Shown: positions 23,107-34,702 of the stretch, piece after piece
Position numbering within the stretch: the stretch's first letter is position 1
Layout of the letters: each line of letters starts with the position of its first letter
Assembly (NCBI GenBank): GCA_034401795.1
Contig: CM067359.1
Coordinates: 142,544,233 to 142,608,232 of the forward strand
Origin: Chaetoderma sp. LZ-2023a
Taxonomy: Eukaryota; Mollusca; Caudofoveata; Chaetodermatida; Chaetodermatidae
DNA length: 64,000 nucleotides
Direction of reading: 5' to 3'
The notes under the pieces: model-generated
Seen by the model: only the letters and a program-made list of their open reading frames with translations
What the model was told of the DNA's origin: nothing
Database searches by the model: none
Program-made: the position numbers and the translations under genes

Positions 23107-23265
23107 AATAAGGGTAGTACCTTTATAGAGACATAGTTTTGACGAGCTTTCGCATACAAGTGTGCTTCAACATTCTACTCACCTGATGAAGCACACTTGT
23201 GTGCGAAAGCTCGTCAAAGTTCGTCAAAATAAACTAGGTCAGTCTCTAAAGGTACTACCCTTATT
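23107..23265. mobile_element. 159-bp MITE nested in the Harbinger element
   Basis: It has perfect outer ends AATAAGGGTAGTACCTTTA and TAAAGGTACTACCCTTATT and long inner inverted arms (GACGAGCTTTCGCATACAAG with TTGTGTGCGAAAGCTCGTC). Nearly the whole element can fold into one hairpin. It lies upstream of the MADF-protein start codon. Confidence 0.8.
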
Positions 23266-23369
23266 TTTTTGTTATTTTAAATAGGCTAACGAGGTTACTT
23301 AAATTTTTTCCAACAGTTTGTGACAAGCATCGTGACTATCGTTCTGATTATTGAATCCTTGTGATCATC

Positions 23370-25011
23370 ATGCCTCCAAGGAAGAGTAGAGCCAGACAAA
23401 CGGGGCGTGTTAAAGCAGCCACTACCCCAAGATCCCCAAGCTCCTGCTCAACTGAAGCCCGTCCAGATCACCCCCAAGTTACTGAGCCACCTGAGCCCGT
23501 CCCTGAGTCTGGAAGTCAAGAGAATGAGGGTGTTTTATCCCCCTGCTCCCTCTGAGGACTCTGCCTCAAAGTCAGAATGTCACATGTCGGAGGAAGATGG
23601 AGGACAGAGTCAGAAGCCCAAGAAGAAGAAAACAAAGACACATACCCATCTTACCATGGATCAACAAGAAGCCATGGTTGACTGGCTCAAGACACATGAC
23701 GTCCTCTACAACAAGCACCTGGAGGGTTATAAGGACACCAAGGAAAAGGCCTTCCTGTGGCAGAAGCAAGCAGAAGTGATTGGTGTGAGTGTTGATGAGC
23801 TGAGGATCTGGTATAACAGCCTGAGGACCCGCTACACCAAGCTGAGGAAGAAGAAGTCTGGGGATGGTGCTATTGAACACTCTGATAGAGACCAGTGGGT
23901 GCTTAATAACTTCTCCTTTCTGGCCCCATTCACATATGAAGTGAAGAAAAGGACACTTGTAAGTGTAAGTACATCTTAAAATTATTACATTAACATTTTA
24001 TGTAACATGTTCTGTACCGTACATTATTTTTGTTCAGATAGCAGCTTGTAGTAAGATACCATGTACTAAATTTTGGTAAATGTAAAACTAAACTGTATTA
24101 GCAACATGTACTTACCATGTTATACTTATGATTTATTCTTATTGTTGCAGCTCAAGTCCAAGTTACTTCCACCAACAGCAGCAGCTACAATTACCGACCC
24201 CATAGATGAAGAAGACGTCATCTCTCCCTCTGGACAGATGAGAAGTCAAAGGTCTGACAATCAACAACAGTTGAGCTCGAGCACCACAACAGCTTCCACC
24301 ACCACCTCCAGGTCATCCACACCCAAATCAAGTGACTTCTTCAGCTCAGCCATCAGCGGAAAGATGGACCAATTCATGGAGATGCAGAATCGTCTCATGC
24401 AGCAGATGGTCAGACCGAACACAGACCGGATGAAGGAGGTCTTCATTGATTACATTAGAGAGTCTGTCTACGAAATCCACCCAACCTTGTGGGAAAAGAT
24501 GCATAGAGACATCATGAAGACTGTGCTGATGTATAAAGACAGAGATAGTGAGCTGAAGAGGGACCAACAACGTACAGCTACAGCTGAACCTTTTAGGTCC
24601 TCAGCTGGTTGGCAGCCACCTTCTCACATGTGGCCATCAACTGTGCGGAACCCAGTGCGTGTTTGGGGGTCTACAGGGCCTGCCTGGCTACAACAACAGT
24701 TCCCTCAGCACCAGCAATTCTCCCAGCAACAACAGTCACAGCAATTCTCCCAGCAGCAGCAGCCACAGAACTTCTTCCAGCCACAGCAGCAAACCTCCCC
24801 GAGGCAGCAACAACAACCACAGGGCAAGCAACAAGACACGCCTCTACTCAGTACCCCTCAGTTCACCCCTATGGCATCCACAACTCTTCCAATCAACTCA
24901 CCGGACGTCAGCTTCCCCTCTGGGTTTAGCTCGTTACCGGATGTGCCCTCACTAGATCAACAGCAAGGTCAGCAGCAGGATGATGAACAGCAGAAGCCCC
25001 AGCAGCCTTAG
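23370..25011 (+). CDS. Harbinger-encoded MADF/Myb-like DNA-binding protein
   Basis: In Harbinger elements such an accessory protein helps the transposase enter the nucleus and bind the ends. The likely start is ATG at 23,370 (MPPRKSRARQTGR). This frame stops at 23,555, while the MADF domain is read in the next frame, so a frameshift lies between about 23,407 and 23,555. Exon 1 carries the MADF domain at about 23,665-23,935 (QQEAMVDWLKTHDVLYNKHL, WQKQAEVIGVSVDELRIWYN, LRTRYTKLRKKKSG). A phase-0 intron begins at GTAAGT (23,959 or 23,965) and ends at TTGTTGCAG (24,150). Exon 2 begins LKSKLLPP and contains Ser/Thr stretches, a helical region (MDQFMEMQNRLMQQM) and a long Gln/Pro-rich tail, ending at 25,011. 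Confidence 0.75.
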
Positions 25012-25405
25012 GATAAAGAGTCTGAAGAGTAGGAATAGATTGATTGTGACTAATAATATACCTTTTGGATAATTTATGGTTGATACTGCTTGAGACTTTT
25101 TATATATTTTTCAGTTGTGCTGGTAATTTTATAACTTGTGTTTTTTATTGTTAAAATGATGATAATGCATATGGTGACATGCTTTATGATTGTCTGATAT
25201 TTAGTTTGATACCTATGATGCTATTTTGATATTCGTTTTCATTGTTATAAGCATGAAAACAAATATGTTATAATATTTGATATTTTTCCTATGTTCTCTG
25301 TTATTATATTGATATTTTTAAGGAGTAATTTGATACTAATTTCCCTGTTCATGTTTATCATTGTATAATGCAATATCCATTAGTGTCCATGACACAATGT
25401 AAAAA

Positions 25406-25617
25406 CGATATCGTCGATATCGTCGATATCGTATTCGATATTGAATCATGTTCGTCCCTTTCCTCTGATCATCAATACGCATATTCTAACTCCAACTCTA
25501 ATCATTTCCCTGGCCGTCGATATCGTCGATACCGAATTCGATATCGTCGATGTCGAATACGATATCGCCGATATCGTCAATATAGGCAACATTAAGTAAT
25601 CAATCAACTTTTCTCCC

Positions 25618-25648
<31 letters not shown>

Positions 25649-25790
25649 GTTGTCAATATCGATTTTGAAACCGATATCGACGATATCGACAAGGTTGGGA
25701 GGTAAGTTGATTAATTCCTTAATGTTGCCTATGCTGACGATATCGTCGATATCGATATCGTCGATGTCGACGATATCGATATCGACGATA
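25406..25790. repeat. GATATC foldback with telomere-like centre
   Basis: Arms built from CGATATCGTCGATATCG repeats flank a unique inverted pair (TAGGCAACATTAAGTAATCA at left, TGATTAATTCCTTAATGTTG at right), then TTTCTCCCAACC / GGTTGGGAGG. At the centre lies AACCCTAACCCTAAACCC and further CCCTAA units (25,618-25,648). It sits between the two convergent Harbinger genes and could be a nested foldback element. Confidence 0.85.
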
Positions 25791-26101
25791 AAGACAACGA
25801 TGGCAATCTTGGACATGTATGTGTTTATTTTAGGAAATATGATTGAATATAATTAACTTTTATTACATAAACATAAACATGTGCCTGTTGAAATCATGGT
25901 AACAGTAAACAGTTTTACATGTATTTAATTAAACATCATCGTTGTACTACATATTATTATTACAGCAAAACTTGTCTTACTTCTCATATGTTTACAAAAT
26001 ATTTTTATTAAATAAAAATAAAAATTAGAAAACATCATAAGTTAAAATTAAACATCAAACAGTGTCCTCCAATCATCCTCTAATGTCATGACACTTATAT
26101 A

Positions 26102-27364
26102 TCAATCATCCTGTCCTGCTGGGCTGATGAAATAATCTCTTAAATAGTCCCTTTGTCTCTTGGCCAAAACCACGTCTCTGTTTCCTCCCTGTGGCACGTC
26201 CAAGTCTGGCAGGTTGACATCTTGTTTCCAGGTACCAGGGATGAGGTTGTGTGCACCATCTTCAGCATCCAGTTGAATGTTCTGAATGGCTGGGTTTCAG
26301 AGACGGATAAAGTTGTGAAGGCACACACAAGCTTCAACGATGGTCTGCACAGTCACTGGCATCTGTTGCATTGTTGACAAGAGGACTCTCTATCTTTGGG
26401 CCATAATGCCAAAGGCATTTTTGACCACACGTCTGGCTCAAGAGATCCTGTAGTTGGCAATCATTTCTTCTCTTGTCACGTGACGGCCTGAGTATGGCTT
26501 CATGAGGTATGGGCGAAGGCCAAAAGCGTCATCTCCCGATGGAAATAGGGAAAGTCCTGGACATCATTTGGCAATGGTGAAGGAGGAGGGAATCTAATGG
26601 AGCCATCTTCTAAGCATTCTTTCAGTTCTGACTGGTTGTAGATCTGGGCATCAGACTGGCTTCAAAACCACCAACATCTATCCACATTAATTTATAATCT
26701 GCATCTACCAGGGCCATTAGGACGATTGAATGGAAGCCTATGTAGTTGTGGTACATGGTTCCAGTCTTGGGAAGTTTTCTGATGGCAACATGTTTCCCAT
26801 CTAGAGCACCACAGGCATGTGGGACATTCCATCGCATCATGAACTCCTCATCAATTTCTTCCCAAGCGTCTCTGTCAACAGGGCATGTGATGACTTCATT
26901 CTTGAGCTCCATCACCAGTGCATCACATACATCTCTCACCAATAAGCAGATTGTGTTTCTGGCTGCCCGGAAATCATATTGAAGGGTGGCATAAGAATCT
27001 CCTGTTGCCAGATGACGCAGTGTGATGGCAAGCTTCATCCCTGGTTCCAGATCCGTTCTGTAGTTGGTGTCTTCTTTTTCTATAAAGTGGGTGATGCATT
27101 CAAAAAGTTCGTCAAACATGGGTGGGTGATTCTCAAAAAGTTGTAGAAGGCCTCTTGATCATCCAGGCGGAGCTCCTCCATCAGCTGATGATAATGTCCT
27201 ACGGCTAATCTTCTCTCCGGTTTTAACCAGTTCCTCACCCAACAGGTTCTTGGTCTTCTCCTTCTTCTCTCTTGCTCTACCATCTCATTGTGTTCTTGCT
27301 CTGCTTCCAACAAAAATTGCAGGAAACCAACATTCAAGATGTTAAGAGCTGCAAATTTATCCAT
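26102..27364 (-). pseudogene. PIF/Harbinger DDE transposase, inactivated
   Basis: This is a HARBI1-like endonuclease-type transposase (DDE_Tnp_4). The start is ATG at 27,364 (MDKFAALNILN). The N-terminal frame shifts at about 27,105-27,125 into MFDELFECITHF. The core then reads RNTICLLVRDVC, CGALDGKHVAIR (first catalytic Asp), NYIGFHSIVLMALVDADYKL and [11 protein letters not shown] second frameshift at about 26,655 precedes [12 protein letters not shown] (second Asp). Further on there is an in-frame TGA at 26,440-26,438, and the expected catalytic Glu in the VVxNAFGIM block is Lys (codon 26,422-26,420). The frame ends ISPAGQDD at 26,102. Two frameshifts, one stop and the lost Glu mean it cannot act. 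Confidence 0.9.
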
Positions 27365-28417
27365 GGTGTTGGGCAATGAAGTCAGGAACAGATGTAAACT
27401 GTAAAAAATCTTGTGCCCAAATGATGAACCAGTGAGGAAACGACCTGTATTTATACCCTACCTTGTCTGATTGTACTGCAGACGGGGTGGACATTGTAAA
27501 AACTGCGTAAGAACGCAATAAACGTACTCAAAACGAGTAGAGCGTGCTGAGAACCTACTGCAAACTTTTCGAACTGTGTAGAAACGTGTTGTAAACTTGT
27601 TCAGAACTTGTTATTTTGTTTTGATCGTATTTAGACGGAATAACGACGCACTAAGGACGTAATGCGGTCGAGTTGGGTCTGTCTGTGAACGGGATGAACG
27701 AGCTACAAACGGACACAGTCGGTGTGCACACATACTGCCAATTGACGCCCGACCGCAGCACGTCATAACACGTCCCCAGTACGATCGAAGTACGGCAATT
27801 CCGTTCGTAGTACGTCCATCTCGTTTTAAGTACGTTGTCACTCCGTCTAATTGCAGGACGGGATGGTCGCCCGAAAATTTTGAGCAGGCTCAAAGTTCTG
27901 GAGCAACATTCCCGACCAAACCCGTCCGAGCCCGTCCATGAAGTTCGTAAACAGACCGTAAAAGTTGCTACTACGTCCATCCGTTTGCACACAGTTTGAG
28001 CCCGTTCAGCTACATTTTTCAGAACGTAGTGAGAACGAGTTCGGTGTGATGGGGAGCTTCCCTGACAACACGTGTCAGTATTGGGAGAGTATATACTTAT
28101 AATGAGTGTACCGAGTCGGTACTGGTGATTTCTTCAAATCACACTATTCTCGTCGTTCTTGGTACCAATCAGAACCAGAATGAAACGAGGATTCCAAAGC
28201 TTTTGACATTTTAAAAATCGGACCAGAAATGGCCGAGCTTTCGTTTCGTTTAAAAGGCTCGTCTAAATTATCTTCAAAATATTACTTTGACACCGTAATC
28301 GGGTGTATGCATTAATGAATAGGGAATGCACTGTTCACGTGATAGCCGCGTCACCAGTTTTAGCTGCACGCTGATTGGTTACTGCTCGGGCGCTGATTGG
28401 CTGGAGCATCCTTCCTC

Positions 28418-28442
28418 TGACGTCACGCGAGTAGTATAAAAG
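28418..28442 (+). promoter_or_regulatory. LTR A promoter: CRE plus TATA box
   Basis: TGACGTCA at 28,418-28,425 and TATAAAAG at 28,435-28,442 are 9 nt apart. CCAAT-box-like GATTGG motifs lie just upstream (28,372 and 28,395). The same module occurs in LTR C and in the internal promoters of both elements. In LTR B the TATA box is mutated (AGTATCAATGG at about 54,086). Confidence 0.75.
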
Positions 28443-28598
28443 GAGTCCGAAATCGAGAATCGAGAGCACCATCGGTGTGGAAGCCGACCAGTCAGCAAGA
28501 CTGCTGGACCAGCGCAGTGCTAGATGCGGGAGAACTGCTAACGGACTGTGGTACCTACACCACAGCAGTGCCATTCGGAATTGAGATCTCTTGCGCCG

Positions 28599-28604
28599 GT
28601 GAGC
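28599..28604 (+). promoter_or_regulatory. Candidate 5' splice site in LTR A
   Basis: GCCG|GTGAGC lies about 160 bp downstream of the TATA box. LTR B has GCCG|GTAAGC at the equivalent place (54,253). It may define a short leader exon spliced within the LTR. Confidence 0.4.
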
Positions 28605-30204
28605 AGTCTTTGGGGGGGGGATGGGTGAGCAAAAATAAATTAATATAAGGACTCCCGCTTCCGAACTTTCATAGAGGAGTTTTCTGCGGATGGGCCTTGT
28701 GGGGCCCGATGTGATCCTACAGCATGTATAGCTGATGGTGATTCTTGGTAGATAACTCGCCGGATCTTCCGTACCATGCTGAAAAGTGGTACCAAACCTC
28801 CGCGCAGCATGTTGTGTGTATTAATTAACTTTTAGACCACAGCAAGAGCTATGCGACGTATCTCGCACTGTATACCCAGTTATTGTACACGCATATTTAA
28901 CTAAAACTGTAGCCCTCTCTGTTAATGGGCAACTTTCTAACTACCGTCACCGGACAGAAACTTTATAACAAACTGTGTAAATTTATGTATCAGTTATTCT
29001 GACTATCTAATGGACATCTTTCTAACCGTTCTTCTTCACGTCTTGAGAGTGAGCCACATCAACAGTCTGCTTGCAGAAATTTTCCCTGCATTCGGAATCG
29101 TGCCATCTTGCGCTATTCGACTGTAGCGTATCAATTTCAGTGATTTATGAACTCTTACTGTACCGATGACCAAAAGGTACTCAAGTAACTATACTATTGT
29201 ACTATTCATTATTTCCGTAATAGGCACTGATGACTAATAGGTGCCTTCCCGGTCTTAAGACCACATTTTTATACTTTCTGTTTCATACTGTATAAATTAT
29301 CTTGATTTCCTTGTGCTTATACCTAACAAGCACAGTAAGGTCCTATGACCTGATATACTGTTAGAACGGTAATAGTTAGTTATGTATATGGCAGGTAGCC
29401 ATCCTAGTTATTATGTTTTGTTTATATATAAAGACTTTAGGGCGCAGTATACTAGGTTATACTATACAGCAACATTATATCCATATCACTATATTCCCCC
29501 AGCATCAATTTTACACTGAGGTCACTGTTCATGCTCATATTGCTCGAACCTAACATGTGACCGACTAAACATGGCTATTCTAGCTCGATAGGATAGGTTT
29601 AAAGTAGTTAGGAACAATCTCTCCGTAAGAGACATATTGTGTACGCCTCTTTTCCAGCTGTAGTGGAGATGTAACCTCACGCGCCGGCTAGATTGTGTAA
29701 AATTGGCCAATTACCTTAGGGCCTCTTATTAATATCGAGTGATTGTCTCTTTCTACGCTCCTCCAGCCGCAAGGCTTAAAAATTGCCTGGACTCCCAATC
29801 GACACATTGGCAGAACCCGACTCTGGGAAACTATTGGGGTTTCTGAGCAGTGATAACTAGTGTCGATTTACATACACTCCCCCTGTATCTTCGGTTACCA
29901 GTTAGTTTAACCCTCCAACCCCCCCCCCCCCCCCCACCAATGTAAAAAGCACTGCGAAAAGAAAATTATATTATGTGAAACCTGCCTGCAGTGCATCTCT
30001 GGGTATTCTGAAAGTTAACCCTAAAGACAGGTAAAACATTAATTCCGTAACACAAGTATGACGGACGAGACGCAGATCTCCATCCAACTCGTTATAGTGT
30101 CTGGGTGAGGTCTTAGAACCCACCACGCCCTCACGGGAAGGTCACTAGCAATGGATATCTGTCAAGGCATTTGACACCCGGTGGGCCTTGGAGGTTTGCA
30201 GTTC

Positions 30205-30465
30205 TGTAGCTCGCCGGGTAGTGTCGGGCCATTCCAGTGTATCATGTCGACTCGCCGCGCTGCAAGTGCACGACGAGTGATCATGCTGGTTAGCATCTGG
30301 TCTCAGGGTGACGGACCTTGTACGAGACTGCCCTGCGGGTAGCAAAAACCGGCTCCTAAGGCCGGTGGAACTCAATCGTTTCGGTAGGGCCGTGCGACCA
30401 TCGTCGCGAACATTAAACACAACCGTCTCATCCCAAGAATTTGTGTCACCAGTATGCCTGTCCAT
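30205..30465 (-). CDS. LTR-borne start of Gag reading frame (LTR C copy)
   Basis: From ATG at 30,465 the frame begins MDRHTGDTNSWDETVVFN and stays open to the LTR end (DTTRRAT). Equivalent starts occur in LTR B (56,041, MDRHTGAMKSWDETVRFN) and LTR D (59,111, MSARHTGDMNSWDDTVVFN). In the 5' LTR remnant of Element 1 the same frame runs through the LTR end and primer site into gag. In this 3' LTR the frame only continues into flanking DNA, so this copy is not expected to make a product. Confidence 0.55.
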
Positions 30466-33123
30466 AGCAATTTCGTGATCTATGGACTTACAAGATTTGC
30501 TTTGGTGACCTAAAAATATAAGTCTATACAATGATTTTACCTAAACAATTATAAATATGCTAGATAAAACTAAAATAAGAGCATACGAAAATAAGAGAGA
30601 TAGAGACAGGTAGATGAACTTTTAAACATGGGGCTCCCGGAGGTACCATACAGACTCGTAGGTCCGCAGAGGTATCCCCGCAAGGGAGGCTCGCGTACAC
30701 GAGACTTAGCTAATTAGCTTATTATAAGTTATTATACCTCTAAGCTGAAATGAAGAAGATTATCTCGGACGAAAAGTTAGGTGCCTCACGTGGGCACTAC
30801 TCCTAGTGCTAGTTTGGGTGAGGAGTATTATCCTCGCGTGGACCGTCGTCGCTGAATCCTTGCGAGAGTCAGGTGCCTCGCGCGGGCCTCCATCTCTGGA
30901 AGGTGTCGCCACTGCTTAAAGTGGGAGAAGAGTAGTAGGCAAAAATGGGCCCACTCTAATATTTCAACTAAAAATGCTTGAGAAAGAAAAGACCATACCT
31001 AGTGAGATTATGACTATAGGGTTGCATGCTGTTTTACGTGAAGACGGGACGAGCGATTCCTGATGGATTCCCTCATCACCGTCTTATGTGATTCCTAGTA
31101 TGCTGAATTAGTTATTTTTGGCCGCAAATGGCTGGTATCTACCTAACTATTAGACACGGCGGTCACGGAGAACAGATGCCCTAAGACATCAATACTGAAG
31201 ACAGTGCTCATACATGTTACTTAGTAAGTTCTCCGAACTGGATAAGAATCCAGACATCCCGCTCCGTAACCACATAAAACGTTACAAGACATAGGTCACT
31301 TTTCATGAAAGCATTATCGACCATTGTTCTATCGTTATGGTGGGGGTGAGAAAGACGAATACCCACCATAAATGTCCTTCCCGCAAGGGTGTGGCGGATC
31401 TGAATATCATGCCCAGACATTCTTATGGAATTTGGTGGGGGATACACATCTCGCCCGTCACCAGGTCCTATGGAACTAGCCGTTTAACCTGTCATTAGGT
31501 TTATATACAAGTTGCCCAGTTTTGCACTGCAGTGTGGGAGGGTTGTTCAACAAATAAAATAATAATTAAGATATGTTTTCGCAGTGCTTTCCTACATTGG
31601 CAAAGTGCTAACTACTAAGTATCCAAAGTTACAGGGGAAATGTATGTGACACCACACCCTGGCCATCACCGCTCAGAATCCCCAACAGTTTCCCAGAGTC
31701 GGATCAGCCCGTTGTGTGGATAGGGGCATTCAAACAATAAAGAAGCCACAAGGCTGAGTGGAGCATGAAGAGAGACAAAATCTTAGAGTTATGAGTCTTA
31801 CCTGAGTGCAGGGCTAGATTATCGCACTGCCGGAAGAGAAGAGTATATTACCGAGTTGGTAATGAAGAAAGTGTCTCTAATCATTTTGAACCTATCCTAT
31901 CGAGCTGAATATAAAAGGTTTAGTCGGTAGCATGCCAGGCTAAACAGAGTTATAGCACAGACAGCGACCTCAGTGAAAAATTGTTGGTGGCAGGAGAAGG
32001 TGCTGCATATATAAGTGTTGCTGTATAGTGTTTCCTACATTCACTGCAGTCCTATATTTTCTATAAATAAGCAAAACATATGAACTGATGGCCACTGGCC
32101 ATATATATACATAATCTAACCAGAACAATCAATACGGTATCAAATGATCAAAGTTATATATTTAGTACAGGTTAACGAACCTACTATGGTGCGGTTAGTA
32201 AAACACCTTACAGAAAATGAGAAAAACTATAAACAAATACAGAAATTATAACTAGCGGGACTAAGACCATTACGGTACCTTTTAGTCATCGGGACTGTTC
32301 TTACGGATACAATATAATTAAAGAAGTACATATAGAGAAATAATTAAACTGTGAAGTATAGTTACTTGAATACTTAAGTTAGGCTACCGGGTTACTGACA
32401 TTGATACGTCATTCTGTAGTTGACGTGCATTGATGCATTCTCAGGAAGCTGGAAAGTTCCGCAGGTTGGTTCCTGCAAGCTGTTTTCCGCAAACAAGATT
32501 TCTGCAAGACCACTCATGGCGGGAGGATATCGCTCAGCACTGTAAGCCTAATAGGATCTCTAACGAGCATTCAGCAAAAGATACGATAGTACTGTGGTGA
32601 AGAAAGTTCCCGTACACCGATGGCACGGATGGAAGTTGTAAACAACCCGATTGCAAGCAGGGGTTGTCAGAGGCAAACGAAGATACAAAACAAAGCTTCA
32701 TGGTGCCGGGTACGTCAGCCAGCTCTGAAGACGCACCGGGCAGAGTGTACTTGGTGCGGTCGAAAGTTAGAAGAACCTACACGATATTAGTGCGGCAGAT
32801 CCGGCGAGTCATCCATCAAAGAACATCCTGTCTCTACATCTGTAGAATCACATATTCGGGCTGTAAAGGCCTCACCGCAAATTCGTGTTCCGAAGTAGAT
32901 ATTGATATTCGTGAACAATAATCAGAAAGTTCCAAATTACTCCCGTAAGTAGGGAGTTACAAAATTGTTTTAGTGCGGTGGGTTGGGTAACTGCCAGCTA
33001 CAGGAGAAAAACCTGACACAGCGAAGTAATACGTGTATTGTCTGTTGTGCTGATAGTAGCTGGTACAGATCCAACCTGTTCGACCCCTGGCCGAGGATGC
33101 TCTCGATCTCTGGATCGCGTCTC

Positions 33124-33146
33124 CTTTTATACTCCCAGTGACGTCA
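33124..33146 (-). promoter_or_regulatory. LTR C promoter: CRE plus TATA box
   Basis: On the minus strand TGACGTCA (33,146-33,139) is followed after 7 nt by TATAAAAG (33,131-33,124) and GAG. Upstream on the same strand are GATTGG motifs (about 33,160-33,190). Confidence 0.75.
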
Positions 33147-33686
33147 CAGGCATAGGCTCCAACCAATCATCGTTAAAGCGACAGCCAATCAGCGCATAGC
33201 TAATAATAGCACAGTCGATTGTTCTAGAACATTCTAGAAGTTCTGCGTCCACGTGGTTATGACGTCACGGCAATATTTTGAAGATAATCAAGAAGGGTTT
33301 TCCGTGGATAACTCAGCCATTTCTTAACCAATTTTGAAATGGTTTACAGATTTAAAAAGCCCGTTGAATTCTGGTCTTGATTAATGCCAGATTCAACGGG
33401 AACAGGCAATCAATAAAGATTACAGGGTACCATCTTGGTACACTAAAAGCGCCATCCTATCTTGGTCATAAACTACATGCTCCATCAAAAATAGCATCTA
33501 GATGTGCGCATGCGCATCATGCGTTTTAACGAACTTAGTCGTTTTCGCAACGCGATCTCTCTCATAGGCCCATATACGCTTATGGCTCTACCCAGGAGGG
33601 CGTGTTCAGGGAATGAATCCAGGATGGGCGGTGCGTACCCAGCTTAGCTGGTACGGCCGGTACCTGACCGGTCAATCCGAACTACA

Positions 33687-33698
33687 CCACCCCCTCCT
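33687..33698 (-). promoter_or_regulatory. Polypurine tract of Element 1
   Basis: On the minus strand AGGAGGGGGTGG lies directly before the 3' LTR start TGTAGTTCGG. This is the expected site of plus-strand priming. The equivalent in Element 2 is AGGATGGGGTGG at 53,512-53,523. Confidence 0.85.
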
Positions 33699-34702
33699 AG
33701 TTTGACATCCATGGCAAACGATTGCGCATCGCAGATCGACGCATGGACGTACGCTAGGCGGGAATTATAGACTTCCCGGATAGGTGCGTGGCCGGAGAGG
33801 AGTAGTGACGCAATAGACGCATATTCAAGAGACAGAGCACATAGAGGTGCCAAGAGGAGGGGGGAGGCATACTTTTAGTTTTCAATTTTTGATCTGGAAT
33901 TATTTTTCCAGGCCTTTCTTTTTCTTTTTTTTGTTTTGTTTTATTAATATTACAGTGCATGCTGTAACTTTATTTAGTAAATGATTCTAAACAATAGCTC
34001 GCATGGGTGTTTTCTCCGAGTGTGGATACTCATATCTCCGCAGAGAACACCCAACCGTCAACGTACCACAATTTAAGTTTAAATATATAATATAATAAAA
34101 GACAAAAGAGACAAGGTATACATATATAAACCATGTAACATACCCTCATGGGGTATTTATTGAATCACACCGAATTACTTACACACCCCGGGTAAATAAA
34201 TGGGTATGCAGCACGTATTTCTTATTACTTATCGAAAATCCGCAACGGGCAGGTCTCGCTGGCCCCATATCCGTCTTGACATCTAAGACTTCGGTCCTGA
34301 TCACAGGAACTAGTGGTCAGTAATTATTACTTTTTAGATGTCAGGAAAAATAATAAGAAAAATAGAATATATAATAATAAAAACTTAAAAGTTAGTTTAT
34401 CAGGCAGCCCCAGTGTAGCTGAGACTGCATGATGGGATTATGACATTATTGCACTGCGGGACGTTTTATTCTTTATGTTGCACACAACGTTCTTACAACA
34501 TCGGAGTCCACAGTGATCATTTCGTGTGGGACACAGCTGGGCACTGAAGTGTGCGGCTGTGTCGGATAACTGTAGTCATCCTAGGGACGGGATTCAATTG
34601 ATCTAACATACATAATAAGAAGAAAAGTATTTCAAAGATAAAGTAATAATTAATACATTTCCAGGAATTGCACCATTGATGTTTCTGCTGTATCACAAAT
34701 GA

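Larger units (their letters stand above)
22596..28056. mobile_element. PIF/Harbinger DNA transposon, about 5.5 kb
   Basis: The ends carry related inverted repeats: GCGTCACACCAAACTAGTTC at left and, reversed from the right end, CATCACACCGAACTCGTTCT. It contains the two-gene content typical of Harbinger elements: a MADF/Myb-like DNA-binding protein gene on the plus strand and a DDE transposase gene on the minus strand, convergent. It is inserted in LTR A, whose homologous sequence resumes at CTTCCCTGACAACACG. A 3-bp TWA-type target duplication is expected but not clean, and about 30 bp of target may be missing. The exact right end is uncertain by a few bases. Confidence 0.85.
22478..30204 (+). 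repeat. LTR A: 5' LTR of Element 2, interrupted
   Basis: The left part (about 22,478-22,595) and right part (about 28,057-30,200) together align in order with LTR B: GCTCCAAGCACGCCC, AGTAGGATAGTA, then AACACGTGTCAG, CAAATCACACTATTCTCGTC, ACCAGAATGAAACGAGGATT. From about 29,500 it also aligns with LTR C (CTCGATAGGATAGGTT). The Harbinger element occupies the middle. The 3' portion is missing beyond about 30,200, where Element 1 begins. The 5' boundary is uncertain because the expected TGTAG start is mutated. Similarity to LTR B is clearly higher than to LTR C, consistent with A and B being the two LTRs of one old element. Confidence 0.65.
30205..33686 (-). repeat. LTR C: 3.48-kb 3' LTR of Element 1
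   Basis: In transcription sense it begins TGTAGTTCGGATTGACCGG at 33,686, directly after the polypurine tract, and ends CGGCGAGCTACA at 30,205. The U3 part contains CCAAT-like motifs, a CRE and a TATA box. The end contains the start of the Gag frame. It aligns with LTRs A, B and D over landmarks such as CTCGATAGGATAGGTT and TTTCGCAGTGCTTTCCTAC (reverse strand). This length is exceptional for a Ty3/gypsy LTR. Confidence 0.85.

Noticed and set aside
23160-23235. CTGATGA, a GCACAC/GTGTGC stem and GAAA in order, like a hammerhead ribozyme core
   Set aside because: The sequence is one arm of a MITE hairpin. I could not form stems I and III with a cleavage site of the right type on either side, so the match is probably chance.
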